A stretch of 64,000 bases of DNA from Pseudomonadota bacterium (GCA_963205005.1 CAUJHW010000101.1:1-64000); one strand, 5' to 3'; shown: positions 52,219 to 62,247, numbered from the stretch's first letter. Notes: generated by a model not told the origin, from the letters alone. A program made the numbers and translations.

Positions 52219-53453
52219 ACCGGCTGCTCGATCGAAACCGACGGGCTGGAGAACCACACCGGCCCGCTTCCGGTCATGTGGAAGCAGTCCTCCAGACGAA
52301 CGCCGAACGCGCCCGGCAGGTAGAGCCCCGGCTCGTTGGAGAAGCACATGCCGGGCGCCAGCATCGTGGTCTCGTCGCGCACCAGGTTGACCGGCTCGTG
52401 TCCGTCGAGCCCGATCCCGTGCCCGGTCCGGTGCGACAGGCCCGGCAACCGGTAGTCCGGCCCATAGCCGAGTGACGCGTAGTACCGGCGCACGGCGTCA
52501 TCCACGCGGCCGGCGGGTGCGCCGACCTGCGCCGCCTCGAAAGCGATCTGCTGCCCGCGCTGGACTTCGGACCAGACCTTCCGCTGCTGCGCCGTCGGCT
52601 CGCCGAACACGAAGGTGCGCGAGATGTCCGACTGATAGCCCTGGACCGTGCAGCCGCAGTCCATGAGAACCACTTCACCGGCCTTGACCCTCTGGGGTTT
52701 TCCCGAGCCGTGAGGGTAGGCCGCCGCCTCGCCCAGCAGCACAAGCGAGAACTCCGGATCCCCGCCCAGCGCCGCGGTCGCCCGGTTCATGATCGCGCCG
52801 ATGTCCGAGGGGCGCATGCCCTCCGCGATCCGCGGGATGGTGTGGCGATAGGCGGCCAGGGTGATGTCCGACGCGCGCTGCATCAGGGCGATCTCGGCGT
52901 CAGACTTTATCATGCGGCAGCCCCGCACCACCGCGGCGCCGTTCACCAGTCGGGCGGTCGGCAGGTTCCGCTTCAGCCCGTCGACGATGAAATAGCGGAG
53001 CGTCTCTTCGATCGCGACCGCGCCGGACCCCAGCCGGCGGTCCCGAAGCCAGCCGGCGACCAGGGCCAGCGGGTCCTCGTGTTCCTGCCAGGTCCGCACC
53101 TGCGCCGGCACGGCGAGGCTCTCGCGCACCGAGGGCTCCTCGAAGAAGGGCGTAACGACCCCGATCTCGCCTTCGACCGGAATGATCGCACACGTGAGCC
53201 GCTCGCTGCGGCTCCAGCGCACGCCGGTGAAATAGACCAGGCTCGAGCCGGGCTCGACCAGCAGGGCCGAGATCCCCTGCTGGCGCATGAGGACCTGGGC
53301 GCGGGCAATCCGCGCCTGGCGCTCTTCGGATGAAATGGGAATTTCGGCGCCCGGCAGTCGGCTCAGGCCGCCCGGAGGCCGGCTTCCCGGCTGCGCGAGC
53401 GCGGCGGTGGCAAGGCCGGCGGCGCCCAGCGCCAGGAGATTTCGTCTGTGCAT
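52215..53453 (-). CDS. Exported Xaa-Pro type M24 peptidase
   Basis: A 412-residue protein with a Tat-like signal (RRNLLALGAAGLATAALA). After an N-terminal creatinase-like domain (RIARAQVLMRQQGISALLVEPG) comes the M24 fold with metal ligands in LMDCGCTVQGYQSDISRTFVFG, GLSHRTGHGIGLDGHEP, NEPGLYLPGAFGVRLED. It probably removes N-terminal residues before proline, in the periplasm, perhaps on peptides that enter by the TonB receptor. It lies next to the exported RidA gene, 45 bases away. Confidence 0.9.
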   Translation of the reverse strand: MHRRNLLALGAAGLATAALAQPGSRPPGGLSRLPGAEIPISSEERQARIARAQVLMRQQGISALLVEPGSSLVYFTGVRWSRSERLTCAIIPVEGEIGVVTPFFEEPSVRESLAVPAQVRTWQEHEDPLALVAGWLRDRRLGSGAVAIEETLRYFIVDGLKRNLPTARLVNGAAVVRGCRMIKSDAEIALMQRASDITLAAYRHTIPRIAEGMRPSDIGAIMNRATAALGGDPEFSLVLLGEAAAYPHGSGKPQRVKAGEVVLMDCGCTVQGYQSDISRTFVFGEPTAQQRKVWSEVQRGQQIAFEAAQVGAPAGRVDDAVRRYYASLGYGPDYRLPGLSHRTGHGIGLDGHEPVNLVRDETTMLAPGMCFSNEPGLYLPGAFGVRLEDCFHMTGSGPVWFSSPSVSIEQPV

Positions 53454-53498
53454 GGCCGGAGGCTGGACCGGTTCCGGCCCAGCCTCAAGCCGCAGCGC

Positions 53499-53969
53499 CT
53501 ATTTCTTGGCGGCCTGGACCTCGATCTCGACCATCATGCCGGGACGCACGAGGGCGGCCACCTGCGAGGTGATACGGGCCGGCTTCTTCTTCAGCGGGGC
53601 GTAGACCGCATTGTAGCTTTCCATCATGCCGGCGAAATCCATGCCGCCGCCCTTGGCCGGGTCCCCGACCAGCAGGACGCGCATCATCACCACGTCTTCC
53701 CAGTTGTAGCCCTGGGCGACCAGGATATCGCCGATCTTCTTCAGCACGCTGGCGGCCTGGGTCTTGGTGTCACCGAACGGCGCGGCGGCGGGCGCGCCGG
53801 CAACGGTGTCGGGCGTGATGCCGCTGACGTAGAGCGTCTCGGAGCCGGCCGGCACCTTCACCGCGCTGGAGATGAAGCCATTGCTGGGATTGACGTGGAT
53901 GTTCTCGGCCTGGGCGGCGCCGGCGAGGGCGAATGCCGCGATGGCGGCGGGGAGCAGGAACTTGGACAT
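53499..53969 (-). CDS. Exported RidA family protein
   Basis: A 156-residue protein with a signal peptide (MSKFLLPAAIAAFALAGAAQA). The mature part has the RidA fold: ETLYVSGITPD, QAASVLKKIGDILVAQGYNWEDVVMMRVLLVGD in pieces, with the key Arg in MMRVLL, and SQVAALVRPGMMVEIEVQA. RidA enzymes hydrolyse reactive imines or enamines; an exported form is uncommon. It is followed by an exported M24 peptidase and close to a TonB receptor, so it may clean up peptide-linked imines in the periplasm. Confidence 0.9.
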   Translation of the reverse strand: MSKFLLPAAIAAFALAGAAQAENIHVNPSNGFISSAVKVPAGSETLYVSGITPDTVAGAPAAAPFGDTKTQAASVLKKIGDILVAQGYNWEDVVMMRVLLVGDPAKGGGMDFAGMMESYNAVYAPLKKKPARITSQVAALVRPGMMVEIEVQAAKK

Positions 53970-54656
53970 GGGAATCCTCTCGAAAAACGGGCGGCGGGCC
54001 GCGGACGGCGGGCCTCACCCAGGACTTTGACACGCAGGTCGGGATCAGGCCTAGCGGTTCCGGCGGGGAAATCACCGATGCTCACGCGGCTTGCCGCCGC
54101 CGCGCCGCGGGGCGCCCGGGAATTGGTCAGGCGCGCGGGGATTATTGTGCACGAGGTGATCGTCCAGGCTCCCCTGAGGGCGCCGGTCTCCGGCTGGGAC
54201 TGCCCTGATGCGGGCATTGTCACCGCTGAGCCGCGCCTGAACCTGGGGCCTGCCGACCGTCCGACCTCCGCAATGTCTGCGAGGGGAAGCGCCAAAAAGG
54301 GGAGCGCCCCGCCCCGAATTGATCGTGGATTGGTCAGAGGCGCCACGTCTGTGCGCAAAATGTTTGCAGGTCTTGATCTCCGACACTCAATTCAGCGCCA
54401 TCGTCAAAAGCTGTGCGTTTAGCAATCTCAGGGAAAGAAAACTGGCACATCCGTCAGTTTCAGTATTTGTGACCTGATTGAAGCGTCAATTGTTGAGATT
54501 CTGCTCAATAACCGGCCATCGCCGCGCGCCCCCCGCCCCTCCTTATTGACCGATGCTCCGCCTCACGCGCTGCTGGGCCATCGCGACGCCGGAATAGGCG
54601 CGTGCAAGAGGGAAACGCCTGAGAAGGGCCCAACATCGAGACCGAGGGGGTCCAAA
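53970..54656. promoter_or_regulatory. Long gap upstream of a TonB receptor with an inverted repeat
   Basis: The 687 bases hold no gene I can support. The stretch 54360-54520 is less GC-rich and contains TTGAG-ATTCTG-CTCAA (54493-54508), a dyad that may be an operator for the receptor gene. AGGGGG before GTG 54657 is its ribosome site. Confidence 0.45.
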
Positions 54657-57164
54657 GTGAAAAGACTTTTTGCCGGCGCGAGCGCGCTGGTTCTGGGCGT
54701 CGCCATGGCGGGCGTGGTCCAGGCTGCCGAAGCTGCGAATGAGGCGTCGGACGTCGAAGCGGTCATTGTTACCGGTACGCGGACGACAGGCCTTCGGGCC
54801 GTCGACAGCCCGGCGCCGGTCACCGTTCTGGATTCCACCGCGCTGACGCGCGTCGGGCAGACCGACCTGATCCAGGCCATCGCCCAGAACGTGCCGTCCT
54901 TCAACGCCCAGGCGTTCGGCGGCGACACGGCCAACCTGACGCTCTCCGCCAAGCTGCGGGGCCTGTCGCCCAACCACGCCCTGGTGCTGATCAACGGCAA
55001 GCGGCGTCACGGCACGGCCAACCTCGCGGTGCTGGGTGGTCCGTTCCAGGGTGGTGCGGCGGCCGACCTGAACTTCATCAGCCTGGGCTCGGTCGCCCGC
55101 GTTGAAGTGCTGCAGGAAGGCGCGGCGGCCCAGTACGGCTCGGACGCCATCGCCGGGGTCATCAACATCATCCTGAAGGAAGATGACGAAGGTGGTTCCG
55201 CCACGGTCAGCACCGGCAAGTACATGAGCGGCGGCGGCGAAACGGCCGACCTGACCCTCAATGTCGGGTTCAAGCCGTTCGAAAACGCCTTCATGAACCT
55301 GACCTATCAGACCCGCTACCACGACTACAGCTTCCGGGGCGATGTCGATCCGCGGGTGACGAACACCACCTTCAACATCAACTCCTCGTCGCGTCTGTCG
55401 CGCTATCCGCAACTCGCGACCCACCCCGACTTCCCGTACATGAACCGGATCACGGGTGACGCCGAGTACCGGCTGAACATCGGCGGCTACAACTTCGGCC
55501 TGACCGTCGGCGAGCTGCAGCTCTACAGCTTCGGCACCTACGGCGATAAGTACGCGTCGGCCTACGAGAACTATCGGGTGCCCAACCTGGTCGTGGGTCG
55601 TGATGGCTCGATCCCGCGTCCGTTCGGCTTCAGCCCGCGCGAAGTGATTAACGAGACGGACTACTCCGCCACGTTCGGCATCAAGGGCCCGATGGCCAGT
55701 GGATGGAACTTCGACCTCGCCAGCACCTACGGCAAGGACAACGTCAGCATCTATGTGAAGGACTCGATCAACCGGTCCCTCTACATCGACACCTCCACGA
55801 CCACGACACCCGGCAGGTCGCCGACCGACTTCTACGCCGGCGCCTTCATCTTCAGCCAGTGGACCACCCAGCTGGACCTGAGCCGCGAATACGACGTGGG
55901 CATGGCGTCCCCGATGAACGTGGCCTTCGGCGGTGAATTCCGTCGCGAAAGCTACGAGATCAAGCCGGGTGACGAGGGGTCGCGCTACAAGGAAGGCTCG
56001 CAGTCCTACCCGGGCTTCCAGTTCACGGACGCCGGCAAGCACAAGCGCCGCAGCTACGCGGGCTATGCCAACGTCGCGCTGTCGCCGACCGAGCCGCTCA
56101 AGCTCGACCTGGCGGCGCGTTATGAGCACTTCAGCGATTTCGGCGACACCTTCATCGTCAAGGCGACGGGTCGCTACGACTTCAACGAAATGCTCGCCCT
56201 GCGCGGCACCGCCAGCACGGGCTTCCGGGCGCCGACGCTGGCCGAAGGCTTCTATTCGGCCACCAACGTCTCGCCGACGGCGGCGTTCGTCCAGCTGCCT
56301 TCGAACTCCGCGGCGGCCAAGCTGGTGGGCGTCAACGGCCTCGATCCCGAGAAGTCGCGCAACCTCAGCATCGGCTTCGTCGCCCACCCGGGCTACGGGA
56401 TCACCGCCACCCTCGACGTCTACCAGATCTCGATCAAGGACCGCGTCGTGGGCTCCGGCTCGCTGTTCGGTTCGGGCGGCGACGTGAACATCCCGGCGGT
56501 GCGGAACGCGATCATCGCCAACGGCAACGTGCTTGACCCGACTGTCACCCAGACCGGGATCAACATCTTCACCAACGGCCTGGACACGCGCACCCGCGGG
56601 GCGGAACTGGTGCTCACCACCATGACCGACCTCGACGACATGGGCACTATCCAGTGGTCGGCGACCGGCAACATCACCAAGACCAAGGTGACCAAGATCG
56701 CCGCTCCGCCCGCCCAGCTGGCCGGCGCGTCGCTCTTCGACCTCACGGCCATCGACAACCTGGAAACGACCGCGCCCAAGTACCGCTTCGTGGTCGGAGC
56801 CCTGTGGACCTGGGACAAGCTGCAGGTGAACCTGAAGGAGACGCTCTACGGTCCGTCTTCGCGGCATGACAGCCGCACCGGCTGCTCGATCGCCACCGGA
56901 TCCACGTCGCCGACCTGCTTCAACAACAAGATCGACGCGACGTTCATCACTGACCTGGAAGTGAGCTACAAGGTCATTGAAGCCGTGAAGGTCACGATCG
57001 GTGCGAACAACCTGTTCAACAAGTATCCCGACAAGCTGAACCCGGACTACCGCAATACCTTCCTGACCGGGAACGCGAACGGCTACGTCACCCAGTACCC
57101 GACGTTCTCGTCCTTCGGGATCAACGGCGGCTACTACTACGGAAAGATCGCCTACACCTTCTAG
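54657..57164 (+). CDS. TonB-dependent receptor
   Basis: An 835-residue outer membrane receptor. The GTG start gives a signal peptide (KRLFAGASALVLGVAMAGVVQA), then a TonB box-like DVEAVIVTGTRTTGL and the plug: LRGLSPNHALVLINGKRRH, and RVEVLQEGAAAQYGSDAIAGVINIILK. The barrel ends in ...YYYGKIAYTF. It has no STN domain, so it does not signal through FecR. The GKRRHG plug form is that of receptors in Caulobacterales with peptide or sugar substrates. The ligand is unknown; neighbours suggest peptides. Confidence 0.94.
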   Translation: MKRLFAGASALVLGVAMAGVVQAAEAANEASDVEAVIVTGTRTTGLRAVDSPAPVTVLDSTALTRVGQTDLIQAIAQNVPSFNAQAFGGDTANLTLSAKLRGLSPNHALVLINGKRRHGTANLAVLGGPFQGGAAADLNFISLGSVARVEVLQEGAAAQYGSDAIAGVINIILKEDDEGGSATVSTGKYMSGGGETADLTLNVGFKPFENAFMNLTYQTRYHDYSFRGDVDPRVTNTTFNINSSSRLSRYPQLATHPDFPYMNRITGDAEYRLNIGGYNFGLTVGELQLYSFGTYGDKYASAYENYRVPNLVVGRDGSIPRPFGFSPREVINETDYSATFGIKGPMASGWNFDLASTYGKDNVSIYVKDSINRSLYIDTSTTTTPGRSPTDFYAGAFIFSQWTTQLDLSREYDVGMASPMNVAFGGEFRRESYEIKPGDEGSRYKEGSQSYPGFQFTDAGKHKRRSYAGYANVALSPTEPLKLDLAARYEHFSDFGDTFIVKATGRYDFNEMLALRGTASTGFRAPTLAEGFYSATNVSPTAAFVQLPSNSAAAKLVGVNGLDPEKSRNLSIGFVAHPGYGITATLDVYQISIKDRVVGSGSLFGSGGDVNIPAVRNAIIANGNVLDPTVTQTGINIFTNGLDTRTRGAELVLTTMTDLDDMGTIQWSATGNITKTKVTKIAAPPAQLAGASLFDLTAIDNLETTAPKYRFVVGALWTWDKLQVNLKETLYGPSSRHDSRTGCSIATGSTSPTCFNNKIDATFITDLEVSYKVIEAVKVTIGANNLFNKYPDKLNPDYRNTFLTGNANGYVTQYPTFSSFGINGGYYYGKIAYTF

Positions 57165-57180
57165 GCCACGTGCAGACGGC

Positions 57181-57210
57181 AAAGGCCGCGGGGTTCGCCC
57201 CGCGGCCTTT
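57181..57210 (+). terminator. Rho-independent terminator after the TonB receptor
   Basis: AAAGGCCGCGGGG-TTCG-CCCCGCGGCCTTT is a perfect stem of 13 bases with a TTCG tetraloop ending in TTT. Confidence 0.93.
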
Positions 57211-57250
57211 CGCTTGCCTGCTGCCTGACGGTGAAGAGGTCCGCCCAACG

Positions 57251-57280
57251 AAAAATGGCCGCGCCTCGCGGGCGCGGCCA
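57251..57280 (-). terminator. Rho-independent terminator of the dehydrogenase gene
   Basis: Read on the minus strand, TGGCCGCGCC and GGCGCGGCCA form a 10-base stem with a 5-base loop, followed by TTTTT. It lies about 140 bases after the convergent stop at 57423. Confidence 0.88.
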
Positions 57281-57422
57281 GTTCAGGGAGGAAACGCCCC
57301 AAAGGGCAAAACAACCTTGGCCCTGGACCGCCGGGCGGGGAAGGCAAATGGGGGCGAGGATCACGCCTCGCTAAAGGTCGCCCAATTTTTGCGCACGGCG
57401 CCGCACTTCTGGGCGGTGCGTC

Positions 57423-58712
57423 CTACAGCCGGAGGTCGGACGCCGCCTTCGGCAGCATGGCCTTCACGTCAAAGAGCACTGCCCCGCTCCGGCCAAATGC
57501 CCGGATCCTGTCGGCGCCCAGCGCCACGAACTCCCGATGGGGCACGGCGACCACGATGCCGTCATAGGCGCCTTGCGGCGGGTCGGTGACCAGATCGAGG
57601 CCATACTCCCCCTGCGCGACCTCTGCGCTGATCCACGGATCCCAGACGTCCACGGCCGCGCCGAAGTCCACCAGTTCCTGGATGATGTCGATAACGCGCG
57701 TGTTGCGGATATCGGGCGTGTTCTCCTTGAAGGCCAGCCCCATCACCAGCACCCGGGACCCCTTGGGCGTCACGCCGCGACGGATAAGTTCCTTGACCAG
57801 TTCCCGGGCGACGTAGCCACCCATGCTGTCATTGATCCGTCGGCCGGCGAGGATCACCTCCGGACGGTAGCCAAGCGCCTCGGCCTTGTGCGTCAGGTAG
57901 TAGGGATCGACGCCGATACAGTGACCTCCCACCAGGCCAGGTCGGAAATTCAGGAAATTCCACTTGGTGGCTGCAGATTCCAGCACCTCCTGGGTGTCGA
58001 TCCCCATGCGGTGAAAGATCAGGGCGAACTCGTTGATCAGCGCGATGTTCAGGTCGCGCTGAGTGTTCTCGATGACCTTGGCGGCCTCGGCCACCCGGAT
58101 CGAACTTGCGCGGTGGGTGCCGGCGCGCACAACGGACGCGTACAGAGCATCGACGAATTCGGCCGCCGCCGGTGTCGAACCCGCCGTCACCTTTACGATG
58201 TCGGCCAACCGGTGGGTCGGGTCTCCGGGGTTGGCGCGTTCCGGGCTGTAACCGGCGTGGAAGTCGCGGTTGTAGGAGAGCCCCGAGATGCGCGCGACAA
58301 CGGGCACGCACTCCTCTTCGGTGACCCCCGGATAGACCGTCGATTCATAGATCACCACACCGCCCGGTGCGATCGCCCGTCCGACCGCCTCGCTGGCGCG
58401 CATCAGGGCCGACAGGTCTGGCCGTTTGTGGGCGTCGATCGGCGTCGGCACTGTCACGATGAACACATTGCAGCCGGCGAGGCGGGAAGGGTCGTCCGTG
58501 AAGGTCAGGCGCGCAGCGCCTCGCAAGACCTCGCCGGTCACCTCAAGGGTCCGGTCGCGCCCCTCCGACAGTTCGGCAATCCTCTCCGCGCTGACGTCGT
58601 ATCCGACAACATCGTGCGCTTCGGCGAACGCAACCGCCAGCGGCAGGCCCACATAACCCAGCCCGATCACGGCGATCTTCGCAGGCGCTTCGGCAAACGG
58701 ATTCAGGACCAT
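57423..58712 (-). CDS. Nucleotide-sugar 6-dehydrogenase, UDP-N-acetylhexosamine type (WbpA/TviB-like)
   Basis: A 429-residue enzyme that oxidises C6 of a UDP-sugar with two NAD. The cofactor site is AVIGLGYVGLPLAVAFAEAHDVVGYD in pieces; the substrate domain has IYESTVYPGVTEEECVP and ERANPGDPTHRL; the catalytic Cys is in VGGHCIGVDPYY. The sequence is closer to WbpA/TviB enzymes than to UDP-glucose dehydrogenase. It feeds aminosugar acids into a surface polysaccharide. It overlaps the ManC-AGE gene by ten bases. Confidence 0.93.
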   Translation of the reverse strand: MVLNPFAEAPAKIAVIGLGYVGLPLAVAFAEAHDVVGYDVSAERIAELSEGRDRTLEVTGEVLRGAARLTFTDDPSRLAGCNVFIVTVPTPIDAHKRPDLSALMRASEAVGRAIAPGGVVIYESTVYPGVTEEECVPVVARISGLSYNRDFHAGYSPERANPGDPTHRLADIVKVTAGSTPAAAEFVDALYASVVRAGTHRASSIRVAEAAKVIENTQRDLNIALINEFALIFHRMGIDTQEVLESAATKWNFLNFRPGLVGGHCIGVDPYYLTHKAEALGYRPEVILAGRRINDSMGGYVARELVKELIRRGVTPKGSRVLVMGLAFKENTPDIRNTRVIDIIQELVDFGAAVDVWDPWISAEVAQGEYGLDLVTDPPQGAYDGIVVAVPHREFVALGADRIRAFGRSGAVLFDVKAMLPKAASDLRL

Positions 58713-60946
58713 GGGCCGCCAACTATCACGGTTTCAGCGCCAGCGCCGAGTTCGCGGATTGCCAGGTACAGGTGATAGAGCGACGTCGCCGGTGAGGGTT
58801 CCGGCACGAAGCCGCCGTCGGGGCGCATGCGCTCGCGCCACACGCCGCGCGCCGGGGTATCCAGATAGGCCCATAGGCCATTCGCGGCCTGCAGCGCCGC
58901 GTCGGGATCGCCCAGGATCAGCGCCGCCTTCAGGTGTTCGGTCTGCGGCCAGAGGCGGGCGCCGGCATCCCGGACCGAGAAATCGTCCCACAGCGCGTTC
59001 ACGATCACGCCGCGCTCGTGGTCAAGGCCGCGGCGCCCCACGTCGAACAAGCGCCGGGCGGCGGCCTCGCCGCGGGGATCCTTCCGCAACCGGCTCCATC
59101 GGGCCAACAGCCAGGCCCATTCGAACTGGTGGCCAGGCTCAAGCAGACCCGCCTCCCCGGTCCGGCGCGACCAGGCGGCGTCGAAGAATTCAGACAGGGC
59201 GCCGGTGGCCGGGTCGATGAAGCGGGTCAATGCCAGGCCGGCCAGGTCGTCGGCCAGATCTGACCAGCCCGTGTCGCCGCCGGCCGCCTCCCACTCCAGG
59301 GCCGCCTCGAACAGGTGCATGGCGGCATTGGCCTGAAACGGTTCGGCGCCCGCCTCCCGGAATCCGCCGGCAGGATGCCGGAACGCCTGAAGACGTGCAC
59401 GCAGCGCGGCCGCCGCCTCGCCATGCCCGGCCTCGGGCTCGAGACGATGCAGCGCAGCCAGCGCCAGCAGGACGAACGCGTGCTCGTAGAGCCGCGGCGT
59501 GGCGTCGATGAGGGCGCCATTCAGGTCCACGATGCTGGCGAACAGCCCGTCCGGACGCTGTGCCTGGGCTACGAGGGCCGCGTGACCTGTCCGGGCCACA
59601 GAGTCCCACGGACCGGCAAGGCCGTCGGCCGCGGCGCTTGCGAAGACAAAGGCCTGCCGGGCCTGCACCCGCGTACGGCGATGCGGATCCACCACCTGGC
59701 CGTCCCAGGTCAACGCCTCCCGGAACCCGCCGGACGCGGGGTCGGTCCCGATCGTCGCCCAGAGCGGCAGAGCCGCCGTGCCCAGCCACATGCGGTAGGC
59801 GTCGCCCGCAGTCCGGAGATCGTTGAAGCACAGCGCACGCCCCGCGCCCCCGCCGGGAGGACGGACCGACTGTGCCTCATCGAGGTTGCAGACGAGCACC
59901 CCGTCGCCGTCGGCCACGATGGCCAGGCGCGAAGCCCCGAGCACGCTGACCTGCAGGCCGGCGCCGGCGCGGACCAGCACGTCCCGCGCGCCGGAGACCT
60001 TCACGCCAGGCGACAGGCTGGAGCCCTGCGGGTCGGTGTCCGACGCCGCCAGCACCGCGTCCCAGGATCCGAGGTCCGACCAGGCCAGATCGACCGGCAG
60101 CACCGCCCCGACTTCAGTCTTCTCCATCACCGCCCGGTCGAAGGCGAGCCTGGGCGCATCGGCCAGCGCCTGGCCCAGGCGGACGACGCCCTCACCGGGT
60201 TCGGCCTGAGCCACGGCGCGCCCCGCTGCGTCCGCGATCGGAGTCGCCCAGCGCCGCAGTTCGCCCGACAGGGTCGCGGCGGTCGCGACGAAGGTTCCGC
60301 TGTTCCAGAGGGCTCCCGCCTCGACCAGCAGGGTGGCGCGCGCGGCGTCGGGCTTCTCCTCGAAGCCTGCGATCGCACGGACGGCGCCCTCGCCCGAGGC
60401 CGGACGGATATAGCCATAGGCCGTGGCCGCCCGGGTGGGGCGAATGCCCAGGGTGACGATACCGCCGGTCCTGGCCCGGGCCAGGCAAGCGCCGACCGCC
60501 GCGCGAAAGGCCCCGGCGTCCGGAATGTGGTGATCCGCGGCGAAGACCGCGACGATGGCGGCCGGATCGATCCGCCCCACCCAGGCCGCTGCGACAGCCA
60601 CCGCCGCGGCGGTGTCCCTGGGCTCCGGCTCCAGAAGCACATGCGCCGCGACGCCGATCGCGGCGAGCTGTTCCAGGATCAGATCCGCATGCGCCGCGCC
60701 ACCGATGACGATAAGGCCTCCAGTCTTCGCCAGGGGCGCGACGCGCAGCGCCGCTGACTGGAATCCGGAAACGGGGCCGACAAGTTGCAGAAAGGGCTTG
60801 GGTCGCCAGGGCCGCGACATCGGCCACAACCGGTCGCCCGATCCACCGCACAGGATCACGGGATAGACGGGCGTTGGGATGTGCGCCTCCTCCGTTCGGC
60901 GCGAGGCGCCGGCCTCCTCCCCTAGCGCCTTCGCGCGGGTTCGCAA
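58703..60946 (-). CDS. ManC-type nucleotidyltransferase fused to an AGE-family isomerase
   Basis: A protein of up to 747 residues. Residues about 28-370 are a mannose-1-phosphate guanylyltransferase: VILCGGSGDRLWPMSRPWRPKPF in pieces, YGYIRPA, GFEEKPDAA, LWNSGTFV and DLAWSDLGSWDAV. Residues about 385-740 are an AGE (N-acylglucosamine 2-epimerase) barrel: LYEHAFVLLALAALH, GHQFEWAWLLARWS, LWPQTEHLKAALIL. It would supply GDP-mannose and interconvert a hexose phosphate or sugar. The start is unclear: a TTG at 60946 opens the frame, while GGAGGAGG at 60886-60893 is followed by no normal start codon. Confidence 0.9.
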   Translation of the reverse strand: MRTRAKALGEEAGASRRTEEAHIPTPVYPVILCGGSGDRLWPMSRPWRPKPFLQLVGPVSGFQSAALRVAPLAKTGGLIVIGGAAHADLILEQLAAIGVAAHVLLEPEPRDTAAAVAVAAAWVGRIDPAAIVAVFAADHHIPDAGAFRAAVGACLARARTGGIVTLGIRPTRAATAYGYIRPASGEGAVRAIAGFEEKPDAARATLLVEAGALWNSGTFVATAATLSGELRRWATPIADAAGRAVAQAEPGEGVVRLGQALADAPRLAFDRAVMEKTEVGAVLPVDLAWSDLGSWDAVLAASDTDPQGSSLSPGVKVSGARDVLVRAGAGLQVSVLGASRLAIVADGDGVLVCNLDEAQSVRPPGGGAGRALCFNDLRTAGDAYRMWLGTAALPLWATIGTDPASGGFREALTWDGQVVDPHRRTRVQARQAFVFASAAADGLAGPWDSVARTGHAALVAQAQRPDGLFASIVDLNGALIDATPRLYEHAFVLLALAALHRLEPEAGHGEAAAALRARLQAFRHPAGGFREAGAEPFQANAAMHLFEAALEWEAAGGDTGWSDLADDLAGLALTRFIDPATGALSEFFDAAWSRRTGEAGLLEPGHQFEWAWLLARWSRLRKDPRGEAAARRLFDVGRRGLDHERGVIVNALWDDFSVRDAGARLWPQTEHLKAALILGDPDAALQAANGLWAYLDTPARGVWRERMRPDGGFVPEPSPATSLYHLYLAIRELGAGAETVIVGGPWS

Positions 60947-61100
60947 ACGTCCGGCGGTACGGCGGCCGCTCGCATGGCGCGGGCCGGCGCATTGACCCTG
61001 AGGAAACGAAGTGATTTAGAAACCGGGCAGCGTCAGAAATTGCAGGTCTTTTGCCTGCGAAGCTGCCTCTCGGACCGCAACCGGTCCATCGCGGAGGGCA

Positions 61101-61256
61101 TCAGGACAGAAGCGCGCGCAGTCCGAAACCGATGCAGGTCCACAGGGCCACCGAGGCGCAGGCGCCCAGGGTCAGGCCAACCCCGATAGGGATTCGGCGG
61201 GCCGGCGACGTCGCGACGGCATGGCTGGCGATCTCGACGGACACGTCGGTCGGCAT
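61101..61256 (-). CDS. Small membrane protein (51 residues)
   Basis: The frame MPTDVSVEIASHAVATSPARR is followed by one hydrophobic helix at about 24-45 (GVGLTLGACASVALWTCIG) and a short tail. GGAG lies eight bases upstream of the ATG. It lies between the ManC-AGE gene and the sugar transferase gene, in the direction of the former. It may be a small partner of a membrane complex; no family recognised. Confidence 0.5.
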   Translation of the reverse strand: MPTDVSVEIASHAVATSPARRIPIGVGLTLGACASVALWTCIGFGLRALLS

Positions 61257-61408
61257 GGTTCTACTCCGACACCGCCCAGTTCTCGGGCTGTGTCACATTA
61301 AGTACCGACGAGCATGAATAGATCGTTGGAGAAGATAGCTAACAATGCGCCAATGATCGTCCGGTCGGACGGTGGTCTGGCGGCGGGCATAGTGAGGGTG
61401 GGTTTTCG

Positions 61409-62092
61409 ATGACGGACGTCGTCCATCGGGCGATGAAGGCGAAGCCGCGGACCACCGAGTCCGTGGGCGATGTGCTTTCCGAACTCCAGCGCTCCCGGAT
61501 CGCCGAAAGCTGGGCCAAGCGAGCGGTCGACATCGTCGGCGCGACCCTCGCCCTGCTGCTGTTTCTTCCGCTTCTGGTTTGCATAGCCCTGGCGGTCCGA
61601 CTGGATTCCGGCGGGCCGATCATCTTCAAGCAAAGGCGGACGGGCCATCGCGGCCGCACCTTCACGATCTACAAGTTCCGGACGATGACGGTGGCCGAGG
61701 ACAGCCACAACGTGAAGCAGGCGACCCGCAACGACGCGCGGGTCACCGCCGTGGGGGCCATCCTGCGCAAGCTCAGCCTCGACGAACTTCCGCAGTTCCT
61801 GAACATCTTGAAGGGCGACATGTCCTTTGTCGGCCCCAGGCCTCACGCGCTTGCCCACGACGCCTACTACGGCGAGCACATCGCCACCTATGCCGACCGG
61901 TTCCGCGCCAAGCCGGGGCTGACCGGCCTGGCCCAGGTCAACGGCCTGCGGGGCGAGATCAACGACCTGCGCGGCATGCGCGACCGCATCTCGGCCGACA
62001 ATCTCTATATCGAGAGCTGGTCGCTGGGCCTCGACATCGCGATCCTGGCCAAGACCGCCATGATCATCTTCAGCGACCCGCAGGCCTACTGA
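61409..62092 (+). CDS. Sugar-phosphate transferase for polysaccharide initiation (first copy)
   Basis: A 227-residue protein of the bacterial sugar transferase family. One membrane helix ([21 protein letters not shown]) is followed by the soluble catalytic part: [54 protein letters not shown]. It transfers a sugar-1-phosphate to undecaprenyl phosphate, starting a surface polysaccharide. It lacks the N-terminal multi-helix part of WbaP, as in PssY/PssZ. It is a close paralogue of the next transferase, 394 bases away. Confidence 0.93.
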   Translation: MTDVVHRAMKAKPRTTESVGDVLSELQRSRIAESWAKRAVDIVGATLALLLFLPLLVCIALAVRLDSGGPIIFKQRRTGHRGRTFTIYKFRTMTVAEDSHNVKQATRNDARVTAVGAILRKLSLDELPQFLNILKGDMSFVGPRPHALAHDAYYGEHIATYADRFRAKPGLTGLAQVNGLRGEINDLRGMRDRISADNLYIESWSLGLDIAILAKTAMIIFSDPQAY

Positions 62093-62247
62093 CCGGGCCG
62101 AGGCGGCCTGGTGACGATTTGTAAACCCAGACTGCAACCGTACGCGGTTTCCCCACGAATATAGGTGGATCACGCCGGTCTGCGGCCGGTCGCCGTGGCG
62201 CGACCCTTGCTTCGGACCTGACGTGATCGAGAGGACGGTCGGGGGTC

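Noticed and set aside
54543..57347. A long open frame (over 900 codons) on the minus strand across the TonB receptor
   Set aside because: It is antisense to a clear receptor gene with signal peptide, plug and barrel. The translation is low-complexity Arg/Val/Gly and has no domain, an effect of high GC in third positions.
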